Shown here: piece by piece, positions 12,061 through 22,072 of the stretch | Layout of the letters: every line of letters begins with the position of its first letter | Numbering within the stretch: position 1 is the stretch's first letter | Source: Saturnia japonica | Lineage: Eukaryota > Arthropoda > Insecta > Lepidoptera > Saturniidae | Assembly (NCBI GenBank): GCA_033032175.1 | Contig: CM065322.1 | Coordinates: 16,182,001-16,246,000 of the forward strand | Length of the DNA stretch: 64,000 nt | Direction: 5' to 3' | Made by a program: the position numbers and the translations under genes | Notes under the pieces: model-generated | Told to the model about the DNA's origin: nothing | Databases searched by the model: none | What the model saw: only the letters and a program-made list of their open reading frames with translations

Positions 12061-12808
12061 CTCTATGTCAAAAACCTTTCTCGCTCTTATTTCGACACCG
12101 CATCGAACCACGCGAATCCCCTAATAAAAGCGGCAGCTTCATATTTTCCCGAACCCAACGCCTGCCGGAGAAAACGCCGGCCGCGTAATATATTCACTGA
12201 CCCGCCCGACCAAACCGAAACAGCTAACGCGTTCTACGCCACCGTCTCGCCAAACAGAGCGTGCCACCGCCCACGCCCGCGTAACCACCGTTCTCTCCGC
12301 AGAGGATGGGCGGTTAACTTCGCTCCCGCACACCCGTCACGTCCACCCTCTCTAGCGGCAACCCAAGCCTAGGTCCGTTTCTCGGTGTGAAACCCTTGGG
12401 TCAGGCAGCCGCCCGCGCGATACAAAGTGACACTATACGTGCAACACTTAGCTACCCACACACAACATTACACACGTATGAACACACACACGTGCACACC
12501 ACACAGGCACATAGGTTCTGTAAGGGACCTTTTTTTCTTTTTTTGCGCTAGTTAGACTAATGCGCTAGTTAGTGTAGAAAAACCATTCCGATTATTAAAT
12601 AGACATATGCATGGTCCACTCCTTCCTCCCAGGAGGAGGGGAACGTGCATATGAGTATATATTAGTTAGTTCGAATTCTCTTAGGATTAGGGAATTAGTT
12701 AGATCGCGACTTTTTCGCATTCGCGACGACCGCCCGAGCCGAGGTTCGGCCACTCTGGCAGCCTCGTGCGGGTCGTCACAAACTTTCGCAGCTGAGTGCC
12801 CTAAGCGC
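12061..12808 (+). repeat. 5' copy of the LINE non-terminal repeat
   Basis: This segment matches 17814-18520 at high identity. It covers the last ~100 codons of ORF2, still open and ending in SLAATQA plus a stop, and most of the 3' UTR. It differs by a roughly 30-base insertion after CCTTCCTCCCAG (near 12630-12660). It stops at CCCTAAGCGC and lacks the terminal TCGCCCCCAAGTCCGG... segment and A-run of the true 3' end. It begins directly after the 9-bp flanking repeat. Confidence 0.85.
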
Positions 12809-13580
12809 ACAGTATAAAGCTAGTTTTTAAGCTATTTCATTGAACTTCGCGCTCTGCTTGAACTAGTGTACGACTTGTTTGCTTTGATCCACGGACCCGG
12901 TCCTAGGCCTGCCGGTTCAAAGCACACGGTTTTAAGCTAGTTTTTTTTTTAAGCTTTTCATACCGCGTTTGGTAGTGTAGACGGTGTTATTGTTCTGTGG
13001 CGAGTATCTAAATACTCGTTGCGCGCATAGCGCCGTCTCGCTCACACATTTCGTGTAGCACTTCGGTGCACACGAAAAACCGTACTTCTCAGTACGACAA
13101 CAAACGCGCTTTTCAGCGCGAATCTTGTTTCTAAAGACACGCAAATCCACGTTTTAGTAGTCGTTCGTCGGATACCTAGCGGTGTTAACGAAGATGAACG
13201 GGGCGTGACCCAAGCGCTCTCCGGTTACCTCCTTCTGATGTAAATGATAACTCGGACGGGCCTGGAAATCTTAGCCTTTGCCTTTTTGCATAGTTAAGCC
13301 CCAGGTGTCTCCTACCCAACCCTTCCTATCCTTACCATCCATCCTCGTGGTTGTTTGGGCGGAGCCACGGTTTATACCGGCCTGCGTCCTCTGCCACGAG
13401 ACTGCTAGGGACTCTCCTAGGGAAACGTTAGGTCCTTTTCCTGTGCGTCATTACATCGTGACACACAGGTCTCATTGCTCCAGGCTCGGATAGCCCGTTA
13501 AACTCATTCGGCGTACCCCCCTGCCCTCCAGGCAGGGAGGTGAATAAATTCACTCCCCCGTCCTCCAAACAGCCACCGCG
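12809..13580 (+). promoter_or_regulatory. LINE 5' untranslated region
   Basis: This non-coding stretch lies between the 5' repeat copy and ORF1. It contains two related blocks, AAGCTAGTTTTTAAGCT near 12816 and TTAAGCTAGTTTTTTTTTTA near 12933. They may be remnants of a short promoter repeat. Internal promoter elements for this family are inferred, not seen. Confidence 0.45.
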
Positions 13581-15347
13581 ATGGCCGACAGTAAATACGC
13601 GGAATTAGAAGTGCGTTTCAGGCAGCTGGAAGCCGAAAACCAGCGCCTAGTAAATTTTATGTCTCTACATATCCCCGAGCTCAGTAATGAGTACATTAGC
13701 AGGGCACAGATGGCGGACTCGCCACGTTCGCCATCGGCCAATCAGAGCGCGGATGCCGCGCACGCATCCCCTCCACCTCCGCCGCGATCTCACCTGCCGC
13801 CGCGCCACCCGGTTTCACGTGACCCGCCTCTGTACCTGCGACCGAGTACCCCCACCCCTCTAGCCTCGCAAGTGCGAGCCGCGCCCCAAACAAGTCCCGA
13901 GCGAAATCGCAACAGCGATCGTTCACCCCGGCCCCTATGGCCGCCCCGCTAAACCCGCTGCCCCCGTGGCAACAACATCCCTGTTCAACTCTTTTTCGGC
14001 TCTTCCAGTAGAAACAGACATGGACGCCCCTGTCAGCCCAACCCCTTCCTCGGAAATGGAGTTTTCGCTCCACTTCCAACAACCGGTGATTATCCCGACC
14101 GAAGATGCCGCGGACAATGACGACTTCACGGTCGTCAAATCTCGTAAACACGCGCCTCATGACCACCCCGTTGAACAAAACGCGGCAAAAACTGCCAAAA
14201 CGGCGAACGGCTCCGCCGCCCCCGCACCCTCCTCGAATACCGACGAACCGGTCGTCGGTAAAAAGCAAAGACCCCCTCCAATTATAATTCACGACAAAAA
14301 TGTCTGGACAAAGTTGACCAATGAGCTTAAATCGCTCAAAATAGGATACAACAAGGCGCGTAATATCGTGACCGGGATCTCCCTTACGATGAGCACGCCA
14401 GACTGCCATCGTATACTGACTACCCTCCTCCGTAGTAGGAATAAAGCCTACTACACTTACGCCCTCGAAGAGGAGCGAGTTCTACGGGTTGTGCTTCGAC
14501 GTATCCCCGTCGAAATTACACCCGAGGAAGTCTTCGCCTCCCTCGAAGAACAAAAATTCCCCATCCGAGAGGTACATCTGATGTATAATAAAGACAAACG
14601 AGCCCTTCAAATGCTCGTATTAATTCTAGACAAGACGCCTGAGGGAAAAAAACCTTCAATTTAGAGATAGTATGCGAGCTCTCCGGCATATCCGTAGAGC
14701 CTCCATATAAAAACTCGAAGCCCTCCCAATGCCACAACTGTCAGTTGTACGGGCACTCTGCTCGCAACTGCTTTCTACGTCCGAGGTGCGTTAAGTGCCT
14801 TGAGGACCACTCAATCAGGGAGTGCACGCATCAGCGTGACTCTACCACCCCCCCGAGCTGCGTACTATGCAGGGAGGAGGGACATCCCGCGAACTATCGC
14901 GGATGCCCCAAGGCCCCGCGCACCACGCACCCTCGCCGCCCTTGGCAGGCTGCCCCTCAGAGGGCACCCCTCGCCTCAGGGTTCCGGGCACAACCTCTGC
15001 TCAATCCAGAGGTGTTTCCGTCCCTCCCGACCCCCTGCCGCACTCTGGCGAGCGTAGGCCCCCCCGCACCCCAGGTGCAGCCCAAACCCGTGCGTTCGAC
15101 TCAGAACGCATGGGCCCCCAAACCACAGCTCCTCATGGCTATGGACATCCCCGCGCCCCGCGCCACCACAAAAGATGACCTCATGTTATCACTCATTCGT
15201 GAGCATGAGATACGCGAGGTCCTCGCATACAAGGCCCATATGGAGCAGTACGGTTTCGTCGAAACCATAGCTGCCTTTCCCCGGCTCGTAGAGACGCTAC
15301 AGCGTCTCGATCGCGAAGCCGCCAACCTCAGGCCTCTCAATGGCTAG
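13581..15347 (+). pseudogene. LINE ORF1, Gag-like nucleocapsid protein (frameshifted)
   Basis: ORF1 of Jockey-type elements encodes the RNA-binding chaperone that packages element RNA. The start at 13581 gives a charged leucine-rich helix (LEVRFRQLEAENQRL), then a Pro/Ser-rich stretch. The frame shifts near 13940 and again at the A7 run 14646-14652. After that come three zinc knuckles: CHNCQLYGHSARNC, CVKCLEDHSIREC and CVLCREEGHPANYRGC. The segment before them (about 14460-14720) looks like the PRE_C2HC region common in insect Gag proteins. The end overlaps the ORF2 ATG by 8 bases (ATGGCTAG), as is usual in the clade. Intact length would be about 590 residues. Confidence 0.85.
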
Positions 15348-18125
15348 GCTCAAGCCGAGAGGTCTAAATATCTCCTTTTTTAATGCGCGGAGCTTATATC
15401 CGCAGCGTGATCTCGTCGCGACTTATCTTAAAGATCACCAAATAGACGTTCTCTTAGTACAGGAAACGCTCTTAAAGCGTGGTAAACACAATCCGAGTAT
15501 CGCAAACTACAACATTGTCAGAAATTACCGTGACGGCCGAGGGGGCGGCACTCTCATTTACTACAAGCGCTCGTTGTATTGCATGCCGGTATATCCTCCG
15601 ATACTTACCAATATGGAAGTATTCTTGTGTAGACTAGGAATGACCGATCATCCGCCCATAACGATCGTATCCGTGTACCTCTCAGGTCTGACCTAGAGAA
15701 GCTACTCTCGCTCGGCACATCGGTCATTATCGCAGGTGACCTCAACAGTGGACACACGTCCTTCAACAATTGGAGAGACTCCAACAATGGGGTTATTCTC
15801 GAAGGGTTGTCGGACGAGTTAAACTTTGACGTCATAGCGCCTCCCACTCCCACCCACTTTCAAGATCACTGTACACCGACAGTGCTTGACATAGCCCTCC
15901 TGAAAAATATCGCGCTTCAGGTACGACTCATTCGGGTCGTACACGAACTCGATTCCGACCATCGCCCGGTCATCCTACAGCTAGGACAACTAGATGACTC
16001 CAGCCCTTCTTCAGTCACAACGGTTGACTATGCCAAACTGAAACACTACCTCGCGGATAGGCAGTCCTCGCCCAGTCTCGTTAGGGTCCCGGACGTATTG
16101 GAGTCAGTTGCCCTGCCGACGTGCGAGCGTTGATGACGGAGAAGAACGCTGCGACTCGTGCGCATTACTCTTATCCGACCGAGGCAAACCGCGCACGGTT
16201 ACGCGCACTCCAGAAAGCGGTTAAAGCCCGTATAACCGAGTTCAGAAGTCACAAATGGGACACCTTAGTCGAAGGGCTAAGGCCGTCACATCTGACTTAC
16301 GGGAAAGTAGCCCACGCTCTTAAAATAGATCCTCAACCTCGCATGCCCCCCCTCGAAAGGGGTCCCGGCACTACACCCGCGTTCGAAACCATCGACAAGG
16401 CGGAGTGACTTGCCGCATGTTTGGAGAGCCAGTGCTCCCCGAACAGCGTCAACGCAAATACCGACCGAGTCAGAGATATCGAAGCTCGCGTGGGGGAGCT
16501 GAATAAGCTCCCCGTATCAGAATCCCTATCCCCAGTCACTTCTGAGGAGGTCTTTGCCATACTCAAAAGCCTTAAGCTTAAAAAGTCACCAGGTCCCGAC
16601 CGTCGCGATCAGGAACGAAGTACTCAAACTTCTTCCCGATCACCTCATAGCTCTATTGGTCTGCATCTTCAATGTAGCCATAGCCAACTGCCATTTTCCA
16701 GCCGTCTGGAATACGGCCATTGTCATAGGTATTCACAAGCCCAGCAAGAGCGCGTCGCTTCCCGACAGCTACCGCCCTATCAGTCTTCTCAATACCCTAG
16801 GTAAAATCTATGAGCGGCTCCTTCTGAACCATCTCAAGTCCGTAATAGAGGAGAAAAACCTCTATCCGCCTGAGCAATTCGGTTTTCGTGCTAGACTTTC
16901 TTGCACTCATCAAGTGCACCGCCTCACGGAGCACATTTTGTTTAACTTTTCCGAGTTATATAAACCCCGTCGTACACTGGCAGTCTTTTTCGACGTAGCC
17001 AAGGCCTTTGATAAGGTCTGGCACGAAGGATTAGTCTATAAGCTGTACTCCCGCGAAGTCCCCGATAGATTAGTTAAAATCATCCGCGATTACCTCAAAG
17101 ACCGCACCTTTCGCTACAGAGTGGAAGGTGAACTATCCACACCCCTTCCCATATGCTCAGGCATCCCCCAAAGTTCCATTCTGGCTCCTAGCCTCTTCAA
17201 TCTGTACGTCAGTGACCTACCAAAACTTCCCGCGAAAGTTGATTTAGGGTTATACGCTGACGATACAGTCATATACTCCTTTCAAAGGCAAAAACCCACC
17301 CTCAAATGTAGAATCCAAAGAGCCGTGACCACTCTCGGGGAGTGGTTTAACGACTGGTGAATAGTCATCAACCCCACGAAGAGCGCAGTGGTGCTCTTCG
17401 ACCAAACCGCCTCGCAGATACCGAAAAAACTCAAGGATCGTCCCCTTGAACTCTTGGGTAATCCGATCCCTTGGGTAAAGGAGACCAAATATCTAGGTGT
17501 AACCCTAGATAGTAGACTCTCCTTTATACGCCACATCACTCTTGTTAGGAAAAGGGCCGCCTGGACCCTCGCCCGATTGCATCCTCTGTTATGTGCTGCA
17601 AGCAAAATGTCTAAGAGACACAAGCTTACGCTCTACAAGATGTGTATCCGACCGATTATGACATATAGCTGCGTTGTGTTCGCACATATGCCAAGATATA
17701 ATTGGGATCGTTTACAAACCATCCAGAATAGGTTTCTTCACCGCCTTACCGGCGCCCCTTGGTATGTTCGTATGGAGGATCTCCATAGAGATATGGACCT
17801 TCCTTCGATACATGCCTATGCAAAACACCTTTCTCGCTCTTATTTCCACTCCGCGTCGAACCACGCGAATCCCTATATCAAAGCGGCAGCTTCGTATGTT
17901 CCCAACCCCAATGCCTGCCGGAGTAAACGCCGGCCGCGTAATACATTCACTGACCCGCTCGAGCAAATCGAAACAGCAAACGCGTTCTACTCTACCGCCT
18001 CTCCAAACAGAGCGTGCCACCGCCCACGCCCGCGTAACCACCGTTCTCTCCGCAGAGGACGGGCGGTCAACTTCGCTCCCGCACACCCGTCACGTCCACC
18101 CTCTCTGGCGGCAATCCAAGCCTAG
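15340..18125 (+). pseudogene. LINE ORF2, endonuclease plus reverse transcriptase (broken)
   Basis: The start ATG is at 15340. The apurinic-like endonuclease part shows NISFFNARSL, LLVQET, AGDLNSGH and SDHRPV. The reverse transcriptase follows with DSYRPISLLNTLGKIYERLL, FGFRARLSCTHQVHRL, VFFDVAKAFDKVWH, CSGIPQSSILAPSLFNLYVS and GLYADDTVIY, the last holding the catalytic aspartates. The usual PQG is PQS here. No RNase H was seen. Breaks: frameshifts near 15690, 16125 and 16604, and in-frame TGA stops at about 16406 and 17358. The C-terminal ~100 codons are duplicated at the 5' end of the element. Original length was about 930 residues. Confidence 0.9.
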
Positions 18126-18520
18126 GTCCGTTCCTCGGTGTGAAGCCTTTGGGTCAGGCAGCTGCCCGCGTGATACAAGTGACACTATACGTGCAACACT
18201 TAGCTACCCACATACAACATTTACACACGTACACATCTCACAGGTACATAGGTTCTGTAAGGGACCTTTTTTTTTTCCTTTTTTTGCGCTAGTTAGACTA
18301 ATGCGCTAGTTAGTGTAGAAAAACCATTCCCATTATTAAATACACATATGCATGGTCCACTCCTTCCTCCCAGTTAGTTAGTTCGAATTCTCTTAGGATT
18401 AGGGAATTAGTTAGATCGCGACCTTTTCGCATTCGCGACGACCGCCCGAGCCGAGGTTGGGCCACTCTGGCACCCTCGAGCGGGTCATCACAAACTTTCG
18501 CGGCTGAGTGCCCTAAGCGC
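17814..18520 (+). repeat. 3' copy of the LINE non-terminal repeat
   Basis: This is the downstream partner of 12061-12808. It is followed by about 87 bases unique to the 3' end (18521-18607), including CCAAGTCCGGTGAAGCTG, GGCTAACAGTGTAGTCAG and the A-run. Confidence 0.85.
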
Positions 18521-18690
18521 TCGCCCCCAAGTCCGGTGAAGCTGTAAAAGCTTTTGGATAGGGCCCCTAAGGCTAACAGTGTAGTCAGATGAAAAAAAAA
18601 AAAAAAACGCAGAAACACTCGCTCTGAAATAAATCGTTCAGTTAACTTGTTTTTGCTTCCATACCCTCGGAATGAATTATAAATTTAAAG

Positions 18691-18905
18691 TAGTGTTAGA
18701 AGAGTTTAGTTAAGAGTTAAGGGGTGTGAAGGGATTCGGGGTCTTGAGAGGAGTAGGAAAGCTGCCCCCCACTCTTTCCCCCCGCCGGAGAAGCATAGTT
18801 CATTAAAAATGTAATAAAATATAAACAAGTCAGCATGGTGGAACTTTGACTTGTAACCATTGTATAAATAACTATCAGTGAATAAATGGTGACCGACCTG
18901 TTCTG
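18691..18905 (+). mobile_element. Possible solo LTR with primer-binding-like end
   Basis: The stretch begins TGTTAGAAGAG and ends AATAAATGGTGACCGACCTG. The TGGTGACC end recalls the tRNA primer-binding sites after BEL/Pao-type LTRs. No matching second LTR, gag or pol was found nearby, so this is only a suggestion. Confidence 0.25.
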
Positions 18906-20099
18906 GCTTTGTTCGATAACCTAACCTGAATCACCGTTCTAGTCACTGGTGAACTGCGACAGCCTCTTGCAACTTATACTTCGTAGACGGCTCGGGTTCT
19001 TCGCCAAGTCCAAGTACATTATACATTTTTGAAATCAAGAAAGCAATCAGTGTCCAGTGTGAGAAGCCACGGTCGTATAGTATAACAATCCAATTGTTGT
19101 TCAAAAACGTAGCCAAGTCATAAAAAATCAGTGTCCCAAAGCGTACCGAAGTTGTCAAAATAAGAGAAAAAACCACGAAAGAGCACATTCACGTATACGA
19201 ATAAGCAACGGAATGATGGTAAAATAACGCAAAGCATCAACTAAATAAAATGGCGGTTGTGTTTCGATTCACGTATTTTGACAGCTGTAGCATAAAAGAC
19301 ACTAAGAAAATTACCCAAAGTAACAATAGTTCTATTCCATTACACGCATTTGCGAGTCTTATTAAAAATATCTAGATTTAATTCCGGGGGCGAAAATTAT
19401 ATGGGGAGGTTTGAGACGGACCTCTTTGACTTCTCTGAACTCTCAGAACCTTTCAATTCAGGTGACTTGGTTTAAGATCCAACCCCAAATTTGCGGCGCG
19501 GCATGGCGCGGCAAAATGGTACGCGAGGCAAGCGATTTAGAGAAATGAAGAAGTCAGCTGACCGGTGCGAGTAGCGATCGCGACGCTGTCCCATACCTGC
19601 TTGTTGCGCTGAAACGCGCTATGCGCGAACACATTTGAAATTAGTGTGATAACACACTCGGCCCATTAAACTGAGTTGGCGCAATAGCGCAGTATTACCC
19701 GTGTCTAAATATCAGTAGGGATGCGAATTTAAAAAAAAAATTAATAATTTAAAATAAATTTTTTTCGAATATAATATAATTGATTAAAAAATTATAATTT
19801 TTTGTTAAACAATAATCAATTTGTCTTAATAATTGATTTTTTAATTATTTTCTTGAAAAATTGAATTAAAGACCTTATTAACAATCATACCTTTCTTAAT
19901 GAAATAATCAATTTAAATAAGGCAAAAATTGTTGTTTAAAACGAAAATGCCCACTCTTGTACCAAATTTTATTGTTTAACAAGGTTGAATAAAAATTAAA
20001 CAATGTTTTTTTTCATATTATTTTACGACTTTTTGTCCTCGAAATTTGGTTTACTAAGTAGGAATATTCTTTAAGCTTTTATCTATATAATCTATACTA
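18906..20099. other. Intergenic with a partial GC-rich TIR element
   Basis: About 19488-19707 is a right-hand part of the 8516-8823 repeat family (GGCAAAATGGTACGCGAGGC, GAGTTGGCGCAATAGCGC, TATTACCCGTG). About 19720-20040 is extremely AT-rich. No gene was seen. Confidence 0.6.
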
Positions 20100-20720
20100 C
20101 TATAACATAACATATACTAATATAATAGAGCAGAAGAGTTTTTATGTTCTTTTGTTTGTTTAGACATGCTAATCTCTGGAACTACCAGTCGGATTTGAAA
20201 AATTCTTTTTGTATACGATAGCTTGATTCAAGAGGTATAGCGCAGAGTATCTAGCTTCAAGGTGCACATCCCAGCTAGCCTTTAATATTGATTTTTTGTA
20301 AGTAATTCGCAACACGAAGCTCTCTCGAACTGCTTTATCGGCCTGTGCTGCGATAATTTTTAAGTGGTACGTAAATATAATGTTGTACAAAAATATTGGG
20401 CCTTAGTACATCTAAAAAATAGTCTGGTATAGCATATGCCTATCTCTTATATATAAGCCACAATATAATATAAGCTATTTTATGACAAACAATTGTTAAA
20501 AATTCAAAAATATTTATGTTCATTATTTTAGACATGGTAAATAATGACAATTTTATGAAATTAAATTTTTCTCTTTATAGCATGTTATTTGGACATATAG
20601 TTTAGGGAATAATGAAAAATTAAAATAATTTGTACTTGTGGGAAGAACAATTATAATAGGGTACACGGGTGCATTGGCGTTGCGGTGTTTGTCGTATAAA
20701 ATTAACATGGATGAAACCGT
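20100..20720 (-). repeat. Dispersed repeat family C2, reversed copy
   Basis: It carries the family landmarks in reverse: an AGAGCAGAAGAGTTTTT start, CTCTGGAACTACCAGTCGGA, AAATTCTTTTTGTATA, then the GGGAAGAACAATTATAATAG block. Other copies: 31331-31918, 46435-47093, 51165-51890 and 62838-63668. No coding capacity; class uncertain. Confidence 0.65.
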
Positions 20721-20872
20721 GGATTACAGCTAGACATTATATACACTGCGTAAATAAAAAGCAACTCATTATTTTATTATAAATAACGATATTTATGGGT
20801 GATATTTAAGGGCGATTGAAGTTTTTGGTGGGATCTTGAAGTGACATGTTGTGGTTGTGGTTTTTATTTTTA

Positions 20873-21440
20873 ACTAGCTGACCCGCACAACTTCGTCTGC
20901 GTCACATAAGAGAGAGAGAGAGAGGGTTAGAAATAGTGGGTTATATGTACCTATAATACAATTCTAAAGGAGTTGAAACTTTCTTTAATTCGCTAAGATT
21001 TTTATTGAAATCAATTGATGTCAAGTACAATTTTGTTCAAAATTAAATACTTGTGATGAATATTCTATTTATTTCAATAAGGATTAATACCACATTTATA
21101 GAAACATCTTCGCAAATAATGCATTATTTTAGAAAATATTTTATTACTATAAAAAGATCAAATTGTGTCAACCATAAAAGAAAGCCAATAACTAACGATT
21201 TACGCAGCGCATGCAATGGAAGTTCTCGAAAGCAATAAATTTTCCCCGTTTTAGCAACATTTTTCATTGATGCTCCGCTCCTAATGGTCATAGTGTGATA
21301 TTATATAGCCTATAGCCTTCTTCGAGCAATGGGATATCCATCAAAAACATATTTTTTCCTATTCAAACAAGTAGTCCCTGAGATTAGGGCTTTCAACCAA
21401 ACAAACAGACAAAGAAACTCTTCGGCTTTATAATAGATTC
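20873..21440 (+). repeat. Dispersed repeat family C2-like copy
   Basis: It begins CTAGCTGACCCGCACAACTT, has a short GA run near 20910, and ends with AACAAACAGACAAAGAAACT and TCGGCTTTATAATAGATTC. It is closely matched by 54597-55325 and, in part, 60934-61175. Confidence 0.65.
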
Positions 21441-21807
21441 ATTAACTTAGGTTTTAGACCCTATATTATGTAATATTGATAGCGTTTTGTGTGATATAGC
21501 TTGGTTATTGTGCTTATGTGAAGTGGATTATAGTTATAAACTGGAAGCATACATTTTAATGTACCACAAAAACTACCTAGAAAATTCTAACAAGGGAGCC
21601 ACCATCTTGTTGAGATATTGAATTCGTTCTAAGACAGGATACTATATTCACTTGATAATGGCAGTAATGGTTTTCAATAAAGAGGACTAGGGTGCAAGTT
21701 AGTAAGGAGAAGGGTGATTGATTACAATTTAAAAAAAAAATTAGATCTAATAAGAAAAAATTGACAGTGACTAAAAATATATATTTCAATAATCGATTTT
21801 ATTATTA

Positions 21808-21886
21808 TTATTATTTTTTAACTGACTACACTGTTAGCCTTAGGGCCCTGTCCTAAAACAGAGCCGCTGCGGCTTTTACAGCTATT
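21808..21886 (-). mobile_element. Truncated 3' tail of the large LINE family
   Basis: The reverse complement carries AGCTGTAAAAGCCGCAGCGG and GGCTAACAGTGTAGTCAG followed by an A-rich tail. This equals the unique 3' end of the element at 18521-18607. ATTATTA occurs on both sides and may be a target-site duplication. Confidence 0.7.
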
Positions 21887-22072
21887 ATTAAAAATTCCAT
21901 TTTTATTACAAAAATGTTCATATGAATCGATTTGTCTAAAAGTATATTTTTTTCACATCGCTAAATGTCAGTGCCAACTGTCAGATGTGGTTATACCTAA
22001 AATAAGTTTTCATGCTATGTAAAGTTTTTCTATATTTCAACATAAATAGAAGCTATATGATAATTATTGAAA

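Larger units (their letters stand above)
12061..18607 (+). mobile_element. Jockey-clade LINE with 5' non-terminal repeat, decayed
   Basis: This is a 6.5-kb non-LTR retrotransposon with, in order: a 0.75-kb repeat of its own 3' region (12061-12808); a 5' untranslated region (12809-13580); a gag-like ORF1 (13581-15347); an endonuclease/reverse-transcriptase ORF2 (15340-18125); a 3' UTR; and an A-run (18592-18607). A 9-bp direct repeat CGCAGAAAC lies immediately outside both ends, at 12052-12060 and 18608-18616. That fits a target-site duplication made by one insertion. Both reading frames carry several frameshifts and stops, so this copy is dead. Its GC content is far higher than the surrounding DNA. 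Confidence 0.9.

Noticed and set aside
12052..12830. Simple head-to-tail tandem of two LINE copies
   Set aside because: The upstream segment lacks the true 3' terminus and A-run, and the 9-bp direct repeat lies outside the whole composite, so a single insertion with a non-terminal repeat fits better, though an old tandem with a deletion is not fully excluded.
13696..14409. 237-codon open frame on the minus strand
   Set aside because: It is antisense to LINE ORF1, in GC-rich sequence where stops are rare, and has no domain-like pattern.
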